NCBI RefSeq assembly: GCF_001949145.1
Contig: NW_019091438.1
Span: forward strand, 292,885-356,884
Direction: 5' to 3'
From: Acanthaster planci
Taxonomy: Eukaryota > Echinodermata > Asteroidea > Valvatida > Acanthasteridae
Length of the DNA stretch: 64,000 nucleotides
Shown here piece after piece: positions 63,456 to 64,000 of this stretch; position 1 is the first letter of the stretch, and each line of letters starts with the position of its first letter. The position numbers were made by a program, and so were the translations under genes. The notes under the pieces are model-generated. The model did no database searches and was not told where the DNA came from. It saw only the letters and a program-made list of their open reading frames with translations.

Positions 63456-64000
63456 CAGGTGCTCCCTTGATCCCGATACTGGATCATTAGCAGCTTTGCA
63501 AATCCCAAAACCTTGGGTAAAAGAATTAGTTACGGACTAGAATAAGTTTATATAGGTTAGTAGACAGAAGCGATTCCTCATGATGTCAGGTCACAAACTG
63601 AATGTTTTTACCGAAATTACACAGTTATAACCGCACCCATCCAATTTGCGCCATTGCACTTAATAGTAAAGCCGAATGTATAAGGGGAAGTGTTTATTTG
63701 GAGGACTGGGTACAGTCTTTACAGCTGACGTCAAATTAATGCACGTACTACGCGTTGAAAATTGAAACAGCAAAGGTACACAATGCAAATCAAGGCTTGT
63801 CATTTTTGTAGCAAATCCATGTAAATAAATCCATCCATCCAACAAATCCAAAATGGATAGATACCGGTACCAGTAGTTAATTAAATCAACCTGGGTCTTT
63901 GAAGCAGACCGTGACAATGCAATGAAGTTTTCGTGTTGTTAATCATTTATTCGTCATTATCACATTGGACGACACAATTACGTAAGCAAGTAAAAACAAG

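Noticed and set aside
1-64000. Bacterial features, CRISPR arrays, operons
   Set aside because: The introns, polyadenylation signals and SINEs show that the DNA is eukaryotic; no direct-repeat/spacer array with regular spacing was seen.

Overview
The window is eukaryotic nuclear DNA from an invertebrate animal, most likely a non-vertebrate deuterostome. Two protein-coding genes can be assembled with confidence from exons that have consensus GT/AG splice sites and matching reading phases. The clearest is a single Tbx1/10-class T-box transcription factor on the minus strand. TAGGCCTA and related octamers are frequent, and tRNA-derived SINEs are present. From memory this suggests an echinoderm such as a sea star, or otherwise a cephalochordate; the sequence does not settle the species.

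Layout. At 173-7165 (+) lies the 3' part of a leucine-rich-repeat (LRR) protein gene: four exons, a stop codon at 6633-6635 and a polyadenylation signal near 7142. Its 5' end is outside the window. Its introns hold a small inverted-repeat element and a degenerate AAGTCAAAT-like satellite. At about 7170-18460 there is a gene-poor intergenic stretch containing a 495-bp foldback transposon (8658-9152), a pair of near-twin hairpins, and a promoter-like patch with a CRE and a good splice donor near 12.3-12.5 kb. At 18467-48153 (-) lies the Tbx1/10 gene, tail-to-tail with the LRR gene. Seven exons (39945 down to 18692) join in frame and encode the complete T-box plus the C-terminus. An eighth exon near 48 kb encodes the N-terminus with an eh1-like (Groucho-binding) motif. 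The 15.7-kb intron inside the start of the T-box carries three SINEs, and another intron carries a five-unit minisatellite.

From 48.2 to 64 kb there is no gene I can name. The region holds a TATA box, GC-rich DNA and strong donor (52.3-52.74 kb), a TATCGAT-rich element inserted in TTGG-rich DNA (61.1-61.7 kb), a short ORF with a signal-peptide-like start (62.54-62.72 kb, -) and a cysteine-rich candidate terminal exon (63.27-63.46 kb, +).

How they work together: the two confident genes have unrelated jobs, one a developmental transcription factor and one an LRR scaffold or adaptor of unknown partner. Large introns and a gene-poor surround are typical of developmental regulator loci, so non-coding DNA around Tbx1/10 probably includes cis-regulatory elements, but none can be shown from sequence alone.
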